Shown here piece after piece: positions 25,642-39,627 of a stretch of 64,000 nt of DNA (its first letter is position 1; each line of letters opens with the position of its first letter). The notes beneath the pieces were generated by a model. The model was given only the letters and a program-made list of their open reading frames with translations, did no database searches and was not told the origin of the DNA. A program made the translations under genes and the position numbers. The DNA lies in contig JAMKCF010000001.1 in NCBI GenBank assembly GCA_023634235.1, positions 28,792,920 through 28,856,919 of the forward strand, in the 5' to 3' direction. Origin of the DNA: Pisaster brevispinus. Lineage: Eukaryota; Echinodermata; Asteroidea; Forcipulatida; Asteriidae.

Positions 25642-28600
25642 CTGCAATTGTAAGAATGTACAGCCTGTTATAACTAAGTGAGCAAAATGAATACGTTTAT
25701 CATAGTATTATAAACTGAAACAATGGCCTTCATTTTATTTTTGATATATCCAAAGTGGTGGACTCTTTTGAACATCCACCACCATTGGCATTAATTTATT
25801 GCGTATACAGACGTAGTCACTTGTATTATGGACTTAATGTTGAATGCTTACAAGTTTTCAAGGCTGACCAGGTCTGTCACAGCATCATTTGCCACAACAA
25901 CGGTATCATCACTTGTCTCCCTTCGTATCAACACTCTACACAAACAAACAAACAAAATCCACCTTATTTTAGTAATAGGCTACTTTTCACAAGTATCGAC
26001 TGCACTTGTCATATTATTGTTTCTCTTAAAATGTTTCTGCTACAGTGCTTCCACTATTTTTTGTCTTCTTCTCAATGAACTTTGTCCGAAACCAAATGTA
26101 TTGTGAAGCTTGCATACTGCAAACGCCGAGGTGTTAAAATTGTGTGTTGTCAATACAGATACCCACGAGAGAATCAACATTACGTCATAGGATGTTAAAA
26201 TAACACCAATGTAACTGCGCTAGCAGAAATTATTGTTTTTTAACACACTGGTGTAACTTGTTTTCTTTTTAGTATCTATATGTGACAACACCCATGGTGT
26301 CTACTTTAGCACCTCAGTTGTTATTTTTATTTTATTTTTTTGCAGTGTATTAACTTTAAACGTTGTTAATAAGTTTAGCTGCCAAGGAAGTTGTAACTAA
26401 AATTGGTCTAACATATTAACCAAAAAAAGGATGACTTTTTGTTTTCAATATACACGTAATTGAATAGCTCTTTTTTATGATTCTGTGAAACCAATTAAAA
26501 CAAGAAGAAACAAAAGATAATACAAAACAGAAAAGAAAAAAAACCTGAAATGATCGATCACGTGAAACGGTCGCTTTGTCTAAATGTAAATTAAAAATAG
26601 TTACATCTTGTTCATTTGCCAGGTCAGTAAAAGGTAAACTACTTACACAGTTTTTAGACTGCGGAGTCCGTTAAAGGCCCCTGTTTGTATGTGTTCAAGA
26701 TTAATGTTGATTGCAAGCCTGAAACATCATAAAATATGTCATGATATAATTCATAACTCTACAAAATCAAAAAAAAACTAGATAAACAATTGTAAAGACA
26801 AGTAACAAACAACAACATAAACACGACATCTGTTTTGTTAAAAAAAATTCTTACAAGTGCGTCATAAATTATCTGTATTCCTATGATATTTGATTTGTAA
26901 CACAATGCTACTCACATGGTTTGCAGATTCTGCAATTCAAAGAAAGACATGTGTTCAAGTTCTCTGATTTGATTGTTGGAGATAATCCTTTAGGAACAAA
27001 ATAAAGCCAAAGAGATTTATTTTCACATTTTTTAATAGAGTTTTTTTATTTTCAAGCAACTAGACCTGCGTTAAACGTTACCACTTTGTCGTGTCAAGCT
27101 CAAATGGTTTTCGCATGATGAAATGGTGCGGCAATTTAACATAATACATGGTAATGATAATGAAACAACCATGAGCAATACTTACAAAGTTGTGAGGTTT
27201 GTTAGGCCAACAAAAGTCCCCGGAAGCACACGATGGATTTCATTTTCAGACAGTGATCTAAAACAATAAACAAATATTTACAGTTATTTTGCACGTGTTA
27301 TCTTCTAGAAAGAGAAACAAGTAAAAACGATACTGAACAACCATCTAAAAACTGCCCATTGAAATGTTCGGCATGTTTCTTTAAATGCGTGTGTAGCTTT
27401 TGATCAACTTACGTAGATTGATTGTTTTAATTAATTATTAAAATCGTTACTTTAAAACAAATTAATTGATGAATGAGTACACAAAAGCATTGTATGAACT
27501 ATACAAAAAGCTTGACGAAACTTAGGGAAACTTAACAACTAACCCCAAACAGGAAAACATTGATGAATCTACTAGATGTCTGTTGTGAAAAAAAAACAAC
27601 AACAAACAAACAAACCGTTGAAGTTCAACGGTAAAGTAAACAGCTTAAAATGTGTACCAAAATGTACGTTTATTGAAAAAAAGTTAAAAATGAATAGTAG
27701 ATTTACTGAACCCACAGTGCATTCAAACGTAGAAACCCCTTGAATAGTCCAGCGTTGAGTTTACTTATGTTAGCTCCAGATAATGTCCTATAAAACAATA
27801 TCAAAATTCTTAATTAGCATTTGAATAGTTCGAAAAGTTCCCTTTTGGAGCTTTGCAAAAAACGCATGGCAGAATAATGTTAAATTACCCTGCGTTGATT
27901 CTTTGGGGAGTTAAACGAATTCCATCAAAGACCACCCTCTAGGAATCCACATATGAATCTCTGAACCAAAGGTTCATAGCCACTTCTGGCTGAAACCAAT
28001 CATACATTCCCGATTGTTTAACTCTGCGTGACACCATAAAAAAAAATCACACCATTTCGCCATGCCTTACTTGTTGAGTAACAGTTTGATTTTAGAGTGT
28101 AATACATTTCTGCGAAGAACCAAACCACTTTTAAATCACCCAATCACGTTTAAATTAGCCAAAGCATTAGATATAGACCCTTTTTACTAAATACAATAAA
28201 TTCAAGCAAAATTGTATTTTGACTTGAGCCCACATGTCTCTTTCTGCTCAATTATTCATTTCTTTGACTGACGCCCTTTGTGTACACACATTAGCAAGGA
28301 TGAGCAATTGTTGTACAATTCCTAGGGGAATTCCTGGAGAGCGGGTCAATGTTGGATTGTGTCAGTTAAAAACAAAGCCCGGGTAGTGATAAGACATTTG
28401 GCATGCTATTTGGCTAGGTGCAATTGTAGAACTTGAATTTTTTTTAGATTTTTTGAAAACAAAGCGGACCAATTACTTTTCTAATTAACAACTGTTACCC
28501 AATAAGTGAGCGATGGTGTCACGTGAGTTAACGCTTCGGGATCTGTTTTCGGATATAAAAGGTCTATAGCGGATGGTTAAGGCCAAATGAAAGGGGTTCA

Positions 28601-31600
28601 ATGTGTAGACGCAACCCCCCCCCCCCCCTAGAAAAAAAAAAAAAAAAAAAAGCATGAGTAACCTAGCCCTGCTTGTGTCATGCAGGTTTCAGTGTGGGGG
28701 AAGGGGGGGGGACACAAATAAAGGAAGGTTCCACTAGCTACTGGCAGCTCAATAAGACAACAGGTTTGATAAGGGCAAATTATAAACAACAAAGCTTCTT
28801 ACAGGCTGTCAGCAAGACACCAGGAAGCCTTGGTAAATGGAACTGTTAACTCAACTTATCAGACGATTTACATCTGGGACCTGACCCCCTCCCTCTTAGT
28901 GGACTATTTCAGATATCAAGTACTCTGAATCCCCAGGGCGTTTCAATTCAGAGAAATTGGTGAAATTACATAAACATATTTGTCATGACTTAGTGTCACT
29001 AGCCCCAGACTTTAGGGTTTAATGTTCGATAAACGTGTGATATTTAATTAAAAAGGATGTTTCGAAATACAGTTCTAACGAACTTGACTTGACTTACAGT
29101 CTATTCGTCATCTTGACGATACCTGCGACGGTTCCTTCATTCCAACCGTTGTCACAATTAGCCACTAGTTCCATACTATCATAGTAACATTTGCAGCCAG
29201 AAGGACAATGTTGGTCTGTTTACAGAGAAAACCAATAAAGCATATCAACAAGTCTTACATTATTAGAACATTGCACGTTTCATGTTTGTTTACACAGGGA
29301 AAATGACAATCTGCAAGCCGGGAATTTGACGTTGTTCATGTCGACTGCCGTTTTTGAAAATGACCTAACACTTTCAAAGCTCTTGGTGTTGCACTCTTTT
29401 GCAAACTCGCTCCTGGTTAATTAAGCAGTGTTTTTTAGCTGTTCCGACTTACTGTCGGAACAGGTTTTGTTTTTGTCGAGATTTTTATTATTTTTATTAT
29501 TATTATTATTCTTTGTTTCCACCTAAAATCCCATAGCATTTGTACACGTTTTATGTATACACCCAATATTTACGTTTAAATATGAAGGAGTTAGGTCCTA
29601 TATCAAATTGAAGCTTAGTACATAAACTTAACATTTATTGTGATAATTGTTAAAATTCTTAATTAATTAGCCACTTTACAGCGAGGTGAATATTTAATTA
29701 GCCAACCTTGTTAAGACCATATCTCAAAAAGTGTACCGCCGAACGTCAATTTTTTTTTAGTTTTAGACTTATGAGATTCTGTAGATGTACTTTCCGGCCT
29801 AAAATCACGAACGACGTCACAATGACGTCATTTATTGCGCGATTTCGCCCGTGTACAAAACACATAGAGCTAGGGAAATCAAATCCGACTTCTAGAAACA
29901 TCATTTTTCAATTAAGCTCAAATTTAACGTCCTAGATTACACAAACGTCTCTTAAAACAAGTAAGATTTTATTGACCTTCAGTTTAAAAGCATTAAAACT
30001 TATCAAAACATTGTCAGTAAAAAAAAAAAAAAATTCTCAGGCAAATTTAACGCCACGGGTACTTTGCCTATAATCTGTGAGTTTATAAATAAAAACGGAC
30101 TCAAGCTCTAAACTGTTTTAACCATTGAGGGCGCTATACGAGTTTAACGGAAAGCAGGCGTAGTAACAGATTAATGATTCGTTTTGAATTAATAATTCGT
30201 TTCGAATTCATAATTCTTTGATAAGAGTGGCAGTTCGTGTTACGTACTAACTTATTAACTTATACCGCATTTAATATTTTATCGCAACAAAAATAACAAA
30301 CACGATATTAAAAAGTGTTTTTTTTTACACTTATGATTTTAATACAACAGCATAGACCAATCTTTACTTACTAACTTGTGAGACCTGTGTTGTGATTGCT
30401 TTACTTACTAAATTGTGAGACCTGTGGTGTGATTGCTTTACTTAGTAAATTGTGAAACCTATTCCATGATAAACAGTCTTGTGTGGTTTGCGTACTAACT
30501 TGTGAGACCTGGACCCAATTTCATGACTCTGCTTACCGTTAGCAAAAAAAACGATGCTTACGGAAGCAGAGAATTCCATGCTTACGTCAAGCGTATTTCA
30601 GGGGTTAGCAGAGAACTACGGCTTTGTACTTCACGTAACTAGGCATTCTTGCTTACACAGCTAGCGCAGAAATTTGACGCTTGCAAAATAAGCGGAGAAT
30701 GGTGACCGTAAGCATGGATTTCAGCAGTAACCAGAGCCATGTAATTGGGTTCATTTGTTTAAATGAGGGGTAGTTCACTTTATACACTAAGTTGTGAGAC
30801 CCAGGCCCAAATACATGGCTCTGCTTACCAAAAGCAAAGAGTCAATTTAACGGAAGCAGAGAATTCCGTGCTTACGTCAAGCGTATTTCAGGGGTTAGCA
30901 GAGAATTTTGGCTTGTGCGCGTGTGTACTTCACGTAACTAGGCATTCTTCGCTTACACAAATAGCGCAAAAATTCGACGCTTGCAAAAAAGGCGGAGATT
31001 GGGTGACTGTAAGCATGGATTTCGGCAGTAACCAGAGCCATGAAATTGGGCTCATTCGTTTAAATGAGGGAGAGTTCACTTTATACGCTAAGTTGTGAGA
31101 CCCAGGCCCAAATTCATGGCTCTGCTTACTAAAAGCAAATAATCAACGCTTACTGCAGCAAATTCCGTGCTTACGTTAAGTGCATTATAGGGGTTAGCAG
31201 AGAATTTTGGCTTGTGCGCGTGTGTACTTGACGTAACTAGGCAATTATTATAGTCAATGTTTCGCGGCACTTTTTGATTGAATTGTTTTACGCTTATCCG
31301 AACTGTAAAAATGTAAACGTTTAACCGGTTGATCGGTTGGTTAACCGTGTAACCGTCACAGGCTTAGTATACATGCTAACTTGTGAGACATGTTCCTCGA
31401 TAACAAAATTTCAAGTAAAAAAAACCGTTAACACATCTGCAGTTGTGATCAAAAACATTGCCTCTTCAGTGCAACATCATTTGGCTCTGCACAATCATCC
31501 TGCAAAATAAATGAGCATGTGCAATCGAATTTTTGTGGAACGCCCTCTAGCGTTCAATGTTTCTTGCATTTAATACCTCAAGCACAGTTTATATAACAAA

Positions 31601-34600
31601 GACTATGAGCCGGATTGGAAACGATAATCATGTGCATTTCAAAGTCTTTGGAATGTTAGTAACAAAAGACAGTCAAAAAACAAAACAAAAAACTTCACAA
31701 AAGTCTATGGATATGTTTGTACGTCTGAATTACCGCAATATATAGAGCGAAAAACTAAATTCTTACCGCAGTACTCTTCGTCGTCCCCTAGAGGGCAGTC
31801 TTTATATCCGTTGCAAATCACCCGTCTATACTTGCACTCACTGGTGTTCTTGCAATGGTAAAAGTCTGGACAATTTATGATTTCTGCGAAGAAAGGAAGT
31901 TTTATTATGATAAGTAGGTTCAAACATGCTTGCCGTTGTTTACTTCACTTTAAAACTTGAAGATAAATTGCGTTAAAGCACCATCGAAAAGGCCTAAAAA
32001 GATCATATAAACTAATTTTACGAGTATTATGGCTAATGTCAATATGTGTGCATGAGGAAAGAAATCAACAGGGTACTTAAAAGATGTTAGTTGAGAGTTA
32101 AACCAAAATTAATAAAAGGGCTTCACGCACAAATTTAACGTAGGACAATATTGAAGTCCTAATAAGCGGGAATTATGGTAAAACAAGTTATCATAAAGAA
32201 AACATTTCTAAAATAATCCGACAAACATAAAAAACAAATGCAAGTTATCTTTTGATAGTTTTCTAAATTGTAGCATAACTTTGTATAGAAAAAATTGCCA
32301 AATAATGGACACAGTGTGGTATCCACTGGGCGCCCACCCAGCGGGACAGACGGCAGCGGCCTGCCGGTATCAGGAAAGTGTAAAGTGGCGGATGCACCTG
32401 TGCCACATTAAAAGGAGTGACAACCGGACTCCAAGTCGAATAAGCATAGGCCTAGTCACAATTGGCTCTATCCACCAAACTACTAATATAAAGAGCGCTG
32501 ATGGCGCAAGATCTGGAGCATTGGGCGCCATTCCAGCAAGCATTACTTGTTATGAAATGGTAGAACAGTACACATAATTATCACTGCCTTTAATGGTAAA
32601 ATCAAAATATTTGCTTGCTGAGATGGCGCTCATGTTTATTTCACGTTTCAACAACAGGTACCACCTTGCGCCTTCGGTGCTTTATAATCTTTGATCAACA
32701 CACAAACAAGAAAATCAATGTACACGTCCTTTTCAATCGATGTTTCTCTATATCTAGTATGACTTATAATACGGTACATCGTTACCTTTTAATCCAGGTT
32801 GAACGTTAAATTGAAACTATGCATATTAAGAATATCTTACTGCAATGTTCTTCATCTATTCCAGTCTGACAATCTTTAATTCCATCACAAGTAGCGTTGC
32901 TAAATACACACGAGGCGTCAAGACAATCAACAGTGTCAGCAGGGCAGAGTGACCTTTTTGTAGGCCTATCAACTTTGGAAATTTCAGAAACAATATGAAA
33001 CAAATCATAAAAAAATAGTTTGTATAACAACATCAAACAATTGTAAACATATTTAACTAGTTCCCCAACAAATAAGCACACACATATTTAGTAAGAGACA
33101 TGTCAGGATTTGATAATGTACTACTTTGCAATGTTCAGTTGTTTTTTGAGTGTTAGTTCGGGAATTGCTCGAGACACCATGTTTTTGAGCAAGATCTAAA
33201 ACAATTGTCAAGCCGAAGCCATAATATTATATTACTGGATAGTACCATACCTTCTGTACGAATTCTAAGGTGAAAACCTGAATGTTCCACAGTTGAATCG
33301 CTGACAAACGAAAGGAAAATCGTATCCGTCTTATTCAGGAAGATTGAGCGCACTTTTGTCGCTCCGTGTAAGACAAACGACTTGTTTTCATGAGCGTAAG
33401 ACTCGATACGTAAAACATCGTGCTCTATCTCCGTTCGGAATTGTATCACCTCGATGTTAACGAGAGTATTATTGTTGGCTCGAATTGAGTACAGTCGCCA
33501 CGAGCAAACAACGTTTGCAGGATAATTTGACGGAAATTCGGGAGACTTCAGATTACGAGATCCATCTAACAAGTGTATGACACTTGCACCGCATAAACCT
33601 GCAGTGATTAATGTTACATAATGTTAGTCACCTCTTTCTCAGCAAAACATATGTATGTATGTGTATATGAAATTAGTAGGGAGATGGCCTAAGCTTTCAT
33701 CGAAAGCGGATTTTCGTCAGAGGCATAAACAAGAACAAACACAATTAGAGCAAAGAAAGGAGCAAAGGATTAAGGGAGAGTATCCAGAAAAAGCGGGGAA
33801 ATATAGCCAATAAGAGTTATAAATTTCCAAACAATGGGGTGGCTAAGAACCAATCAGAGTAAAGTAGTGAGGACAAAGGATGGTCAGTGTGAAAGGCTGG
33901 ATTACTGGACCATAAAGGTGGTACCGCAGCGTAGGCATTACAATGCGGGAAGCTTCATACGGTAGGATTAGAGGGCAAGCTGAAAAGATAATGCAACTGA
34001 CAATAGGAGGCAATTTAAAAGAACATGTAATTATAGAATAACAAAATCAGTGTCAGAAGTTAAAAATAGTCATAAGGAACCTGCAGAGAGAGTGGGTTTT
34101 TAAATCCTCTGCAGAGGGAATCGGTTATTAACGGGTTGATTTTTAAAAACTTCTTGAGAGAAAGAAGCGTAGCAATAGACCAGTGGAGAGAACTTGGTGT
34201 TTACAGTAACTGTATTTATTTAACATCAATGAAATAAGCAGGAGAAAGAAGCGTTAAAATACACCAGTGGATAGAACATGTCATTGAAAGTGACTTTATT
34301 TAGTTGAAATCAAAGAAAAGACAAGCAAAAGTGAAACGAGGGTGACCGGAAGTTATTAAACACCAGTGTTTGCGTTGAGTCCAAAGGGTTGGACTGTCTT
34401 GAGTTGGTGAGTCCAGTGTGCGTTTGTGGTGTGTGTCATCTTTGACGCTGTGATTAAGGCCGTTGAAGTATACGGAGACGGGGTACAGTTTCTTGGTCTT
34501 TATGGAAGAGACATGGTTCGCAAAGCGAAGACTGAGTTTGGTCTGAGTCTCTCCCACATACTATAGTCCACATATCTTACAAGATATAATTACATAGACT

Positions 34601-37600
34601 ACATTGGGTGTGTTACATTGGGAGTCGGTCTTGATAATGTAAGAAGAGCCAGTGCTATGACTCTTCTTTTTAAGTGCAGGTTTGATGTAGAGACACGTTC
34701 TACACTTAAGGCGGGCACACTTGTGACAACCCTGTATCTCAGTTGAGGATGGTGTTTGGTCTGTACGTGGGGGGAGTTTGGCCCTGACTGGAGTGTCTTT
34801 CAGGTTTTTATGGCGGCGGATCGCAATAATGGGGCGCTCAGGGACTGCAGAGCGCAACCTCTTAGAGGAGTGGAGAATATTCATACTGCCTTTGACGATT
34901 AGGGAGAGTTTGGATAGTTTAGGTGGTAGGTGGTGACCAGGGCAACTCTATTGGTCGGGACTTTTTTGGATCCCGTGTTGGCTAAAAGAGTATGGCGGAG
35001 TATGCTGAGGGCCTTGTTGATGGCAAGTTGGTTCTACGTTCGCTGTGACCCCTAGAACCAAGGTGTTTCCTGAGGTCCGATGAGCGCCTTTTGTGTAGGA
35101 TATTCGTGGAGCAGATACGTCTAATGCGCAAGGCCTGACTGTATATGTGAAACAACAACAACAGCAGCAGCAGCAGCAGCAGCAGCAAACAACAACAACA
35201 ACAAACAACAACAACAACGAACAACAAAAACACAAACGACGACCTCGGCTAAGACGACGTCGACGACGACGACGACGACGACGACAACAACGGCGACAAC
35301 ACAACAACAAAGAAACAAACATACCCGGAGGTTGGCAGAATTGAAGACCTCTCTCTGAAGTGTTATTTTGCACACACACAAACTCTGAGGAGTCCGACGA
35401 ATTACAGGCCACTTCGTCAATTCCGCAGCTGACTAAAATGAATGTGAACAAAGTTAAATTTAGTTACGCAATTTGACATTCTGCTTTTGGTAGTTACAAA
35501 AACAAGGTGTTCGTGAATTATGTCATCAAACTGTGAATGAGTGAATTGATGACTACTTTTCTTGATCAATCTTATCAATCCAATTTTTTTCAGGAGTTAG
35601 CGTTTGTCCAATATAAAACTTCAACTTCTGGTTTAAACCGGAAGTTGATGTCAAATGGGGTTAAACTCTAGTAGCGTTTGTTAAGTTTTTGAAAAGAATT
35701 TCGATGATTGTTAGATTTTAGGAATCTAATGTTTGGTTCAGGAGTTGTGATTTTTTTCCGGTTTGAACAGGAAGTCAAGGTCAAACGGGTCACATTTTAT
35801 GTAGTATTTGTTTAATGTATTAAGACCTTTCAGATAATGTATGATTGTAAAAATCCAATTTGTGGTTTATGAGTAATGTTCTTTTTCAAATATTAGATGG
35901 ATTATATTTGGGTGGGCAATATAACTTGTGAAAGCGATGTCAAAATGTCTTCCTACATGTAGCTGCCCAGTAAATAAACAGTACATGTAAACTATACCTA
36001 TACATACAATGTACATGTGATAAGCAGCCGCTGCCGCCGCCACCGCCGCCGACGACGACGACAACGACGACACCAACAATCCCACACCGATCACTGACAA
36101 CGAAACGACACAAACACCGACACCCGACAACAGCACTTTCAGCAGCAACAAGAGCAACAACAACAACAACACAACAGCAACAACAGAAAAGCCAACATCC
36201 AAAACTCTATCGAGATAGCTTTTAGCAAAATAAAAATAATAAAAATAACAAATACTATTTCCGTAGGCATAGCTGCAGTTAGAGGGAGTGATGTAAACAC
36301 AAGGCCATACATTATTTAGAAGAAAACAATCTTGAAACAAAAACTTTGGACGTGAAAACGAACACTGAAATAAAAAGGAAGAATAATAACTTTAACACCA
36401 AATATTACCCTCTTGCATTTGCGACACTTCAAGCTCGAACCCCGTCATCTCTATAACGTAGTCGGACGTGAAAAGCAAAAACAATTCGTTTCGTTTCGAG
36501 GCCGTTTTTTGTGGAAACTTGACTCTGAAAAAAAAGCATCGGGGATATTCATAATGTCAAGTACGCGTAAAATTGAACCTGCGGCAAAGGTCGGCAACAG
36601 TAGTTCGAATAAACTTTTTTAAAATGTTAAATGTGATCTACTTATGTATGATAAAAAAGGAAATAGAAGAGTTTTCTTTTTTGCAGGTATCCATCACACA
36701 CACACCTACACGCACACACACCAAAATATGCAAGTACTAAAATGGGACGACCGAGGGAGAGCGTTACTCGTTATACAAATAACGTTTTTGGTGAACTTGC
36801 AAGCCTGGTTTGGTAGCAATCATCAACAATATCCAGACGCAATCAAACAAAACTCTTGCAAGGCCAGAATTTGACAGAGTCAGCGTTTTTAGGCTGCCAA
36901 TAACCAAAATATATTGCGATTGGAGAAGTAAGAGTAAGGGTCAGGCTTCAGAGTAATCTCATAAGTCCTCATCAACCATTTATTAAATCAGCTTGTGGGG
37001 GAAAGGGAAAAGGCATTCCTAATTTGGCAATTATCACCTTTAACCATTCTGAGGGGTGTTAGGCTTAGTTACCAATGGGATTATAGCTTCATACACCGGG
37101 TGTCTTGCGACTTTCCCGACCTATATAGCTCATGCAAGTGACAGTTGGTATCAATGCACAAGTACGCAGCTCACGCCGCAGAGTTTTAACTAAATATTTT
37201 CGCTTTATTTTGGATGATATACATTTGTAAGCCAATAGTACACAACTTCATTAATTCTAATACTTATTTCACCATTTCACAGAGTGGCTTTAGTTTTATC
37301 TTTAACAGGCAGCAAAAGCTCACCCGGATAATTTCAGATATGGATCTTGAAACTTGCGTCCGTTGCCGATGCGCAGAAAATCATAATCCTGTTCTAAATG
37401 GAACTTCAAGAAAGTCACGACAACACGGTATCCCACTTCTGCCACCAGGAGCCACTGACACTGTGTTTCTTTCGGGTAATTCAGAGGCCAGCGAGGTGTA
37501 AAAATCAACTGTGTGTCCTCATGTTTTAGCTTGACCCGCCCGTCTCGGCATAAACCTAAATGACAAACACAAAGATATTTGAATTTCGTTTGGGTGGTGC

Positions 37601-39560
37601 GTAATTTGGTTTTCTATTTTGGATAAAAGCAACTGTGTTCATGTAGGAAAAAAAACTTGGGAAAGCTGTTGCTTACAACTCATCTTAAAGGGTTCACACC
37701 CCATATAAATAAAACATAAGTAAAAACAACATAGTTCAAGTTTGTTACATCGAAATCTAGGCATTTGATGATTTTTTTTTCAAAAAGAAGCAGTCTTGTC
37801 ATCAGTACACGACATCATGGTCAACAAAGCTCACGCATCCAACCATATGTTTGAAGTGAAACCATTGCAGCCTTCTGGTGACTGTATCAGGCGGTGCTGT
37901 TGGTGTTTTGCACGCACCATGAGCAGCTAGCAGTGGTTCCCAGCAGCCTACTTAAGGTCACCTCAACCACAAGACAATATACCACATTTTGTGTTATTTT
38001 CGATGACGGCACTCAGTTAACAACCGATTGATTTATATTCTTTACCGCAATTAAACTCATCGGAAAGGTCGGGGCAGTCACTGATGGCGTCACATAAATT
38101 TGATTTCGAGAGGCACCCTGTTCTGGATCGACATGAAAACTGGTCTTCTTGGCAATCATCTGGTGATTTGAGAAGAAAAACAAATGTAAATTTTTATACG
38201 TTTTTTTCTTCATTTCGTCATGTTCATGGGATGAGGATTTTACCAAGTCGTGTTTTGTCACTCCATTTTGTTTGTTGTCGTCACTTTTCCCACAACGTCC
38301 CAGTTTAGCAAAAGCTTGGCTGAATTAAGAATATTCTAAAACAAGTAACAACATATTTATATATTTGTTTTCAATTTCAAGAATTAATTCGGCGTTTTCA
38401 CTACGTCGGTTTTTAATTTCACAATTCGTTTTGGAAATTCGACCATTCTGTTCGGCAATTTGACCATTATGTTCGGCATTTTTACTACACTGTTCGAACA
38501 TTTGACCTTTCTGTTCGGCATTTTTAACATTCTGTTCGTCAATGGCATCGTTTAACTTTGCAATTTTCCATTTAACATAGCATGTTAACATTCCATTCGG
38601 CTTTTTTTAGCATATCAGCAATTCCAAAAATCTGCTGGACAATTCGATAATTAAAACGAAATAGTAATGAACAAAAACAGTATAACAAAGTAGTAATGCG
38701 AGAACGTAGACTAGATCCTTCCAAATAGCGCATATTTGCTTTATCACATAACGATTATTCCAAGCTGAATTGAATAATAAAAGTGCCAAATGTTGTAAAA
38801 AAAAAAACCAAAACGGAAAAGCATATTATACTATTTCGAAATAGCAAAAAAGCTGAATGGGATGTCAACGTGCTAAAAATTAATGGAAACAAATGCCAAT
38901 GGTGAAATTGCCGAACAGTAAAAATTGAATCATGGTGAAGTTGTTAAACGGAAATGGAGTTTAAACAAGCTAATGTGATGTATCTACACTAAGTTACTGC
39001 GCTGTTCTACAAGTGTGAATAATCATGATACCCTTACCACAACCAAATTCATCCTCTTTCTCAGGGCAGTCTCCCCATCCGTCACACACTGCTGACTCAG
39101 GAACACATCTTGGATCCGAGGTGCATGAGAACTCATCCTCAGCACATTCTAAGAAATAAAAATAAAATAAAAATATTCTTTAAATTGTGTGTGTTTCTCC
39201 ATAAATCGAAGTGTGCCAAGCTTTTCAGTTTTTTCCCGACTCATGTAAACGAATGTAACAGAATCGCCCGGCAAAAAATTTCGTTTACATGCTGCCCTAG
39301 GTAATAAGCTAACATTGGTTAAAATATTGAGATTTTTATAAAAATAACAAAATTGGACAAAATGTTTCTCCAAAATCTACTAAAAAGCTGAACAATTTAA
39401 GAGATCCTCCTGAAGCGAACGCATTTTCTTTGACTACTGATTAATCCAGCCATGAATATTTCGAAACGTTACGGAGCCTTGTGACAGTCAAATAGAAGTA
39501 AGAAAGTGAGGATGCAGAAAAGAGTTACGAAATAACATACAATAAACTAAGTAGTAGTAG

Positions 39561-39627
<67 letters not shown>

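Larger units (their letters stand above)
29216..31766 (-). other. Copy B intron between last LDLa and LRR N-cap
   Basis: 2.5 kb of repetitive DNA: a hairpin-bearing dispersed repeat (29439-29940) and a nested tandem array of inverted-repeat elements (30365-31400). No exon seen. Confidence 0.6.

Noticed and set aside
32281..32577. 98-codon plus-strand ORF in an intron
   Set aside because: No recognisable domain or splice context; intronic sequence.
35121..35451. Arg/Cys/Val-rich ORFs overlapping the cysteine-rich exon
   Set aside because: They run from the real exon through the donor into a trinucleotide repeat; only 35325-35432 is coding.
38325..38591. Coiled-coil-looking ORF with NAEQNGQ repeats
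   Set aside because: Translation of a degenerate intronic minisatellite; no splice context and no homologue in copy A.
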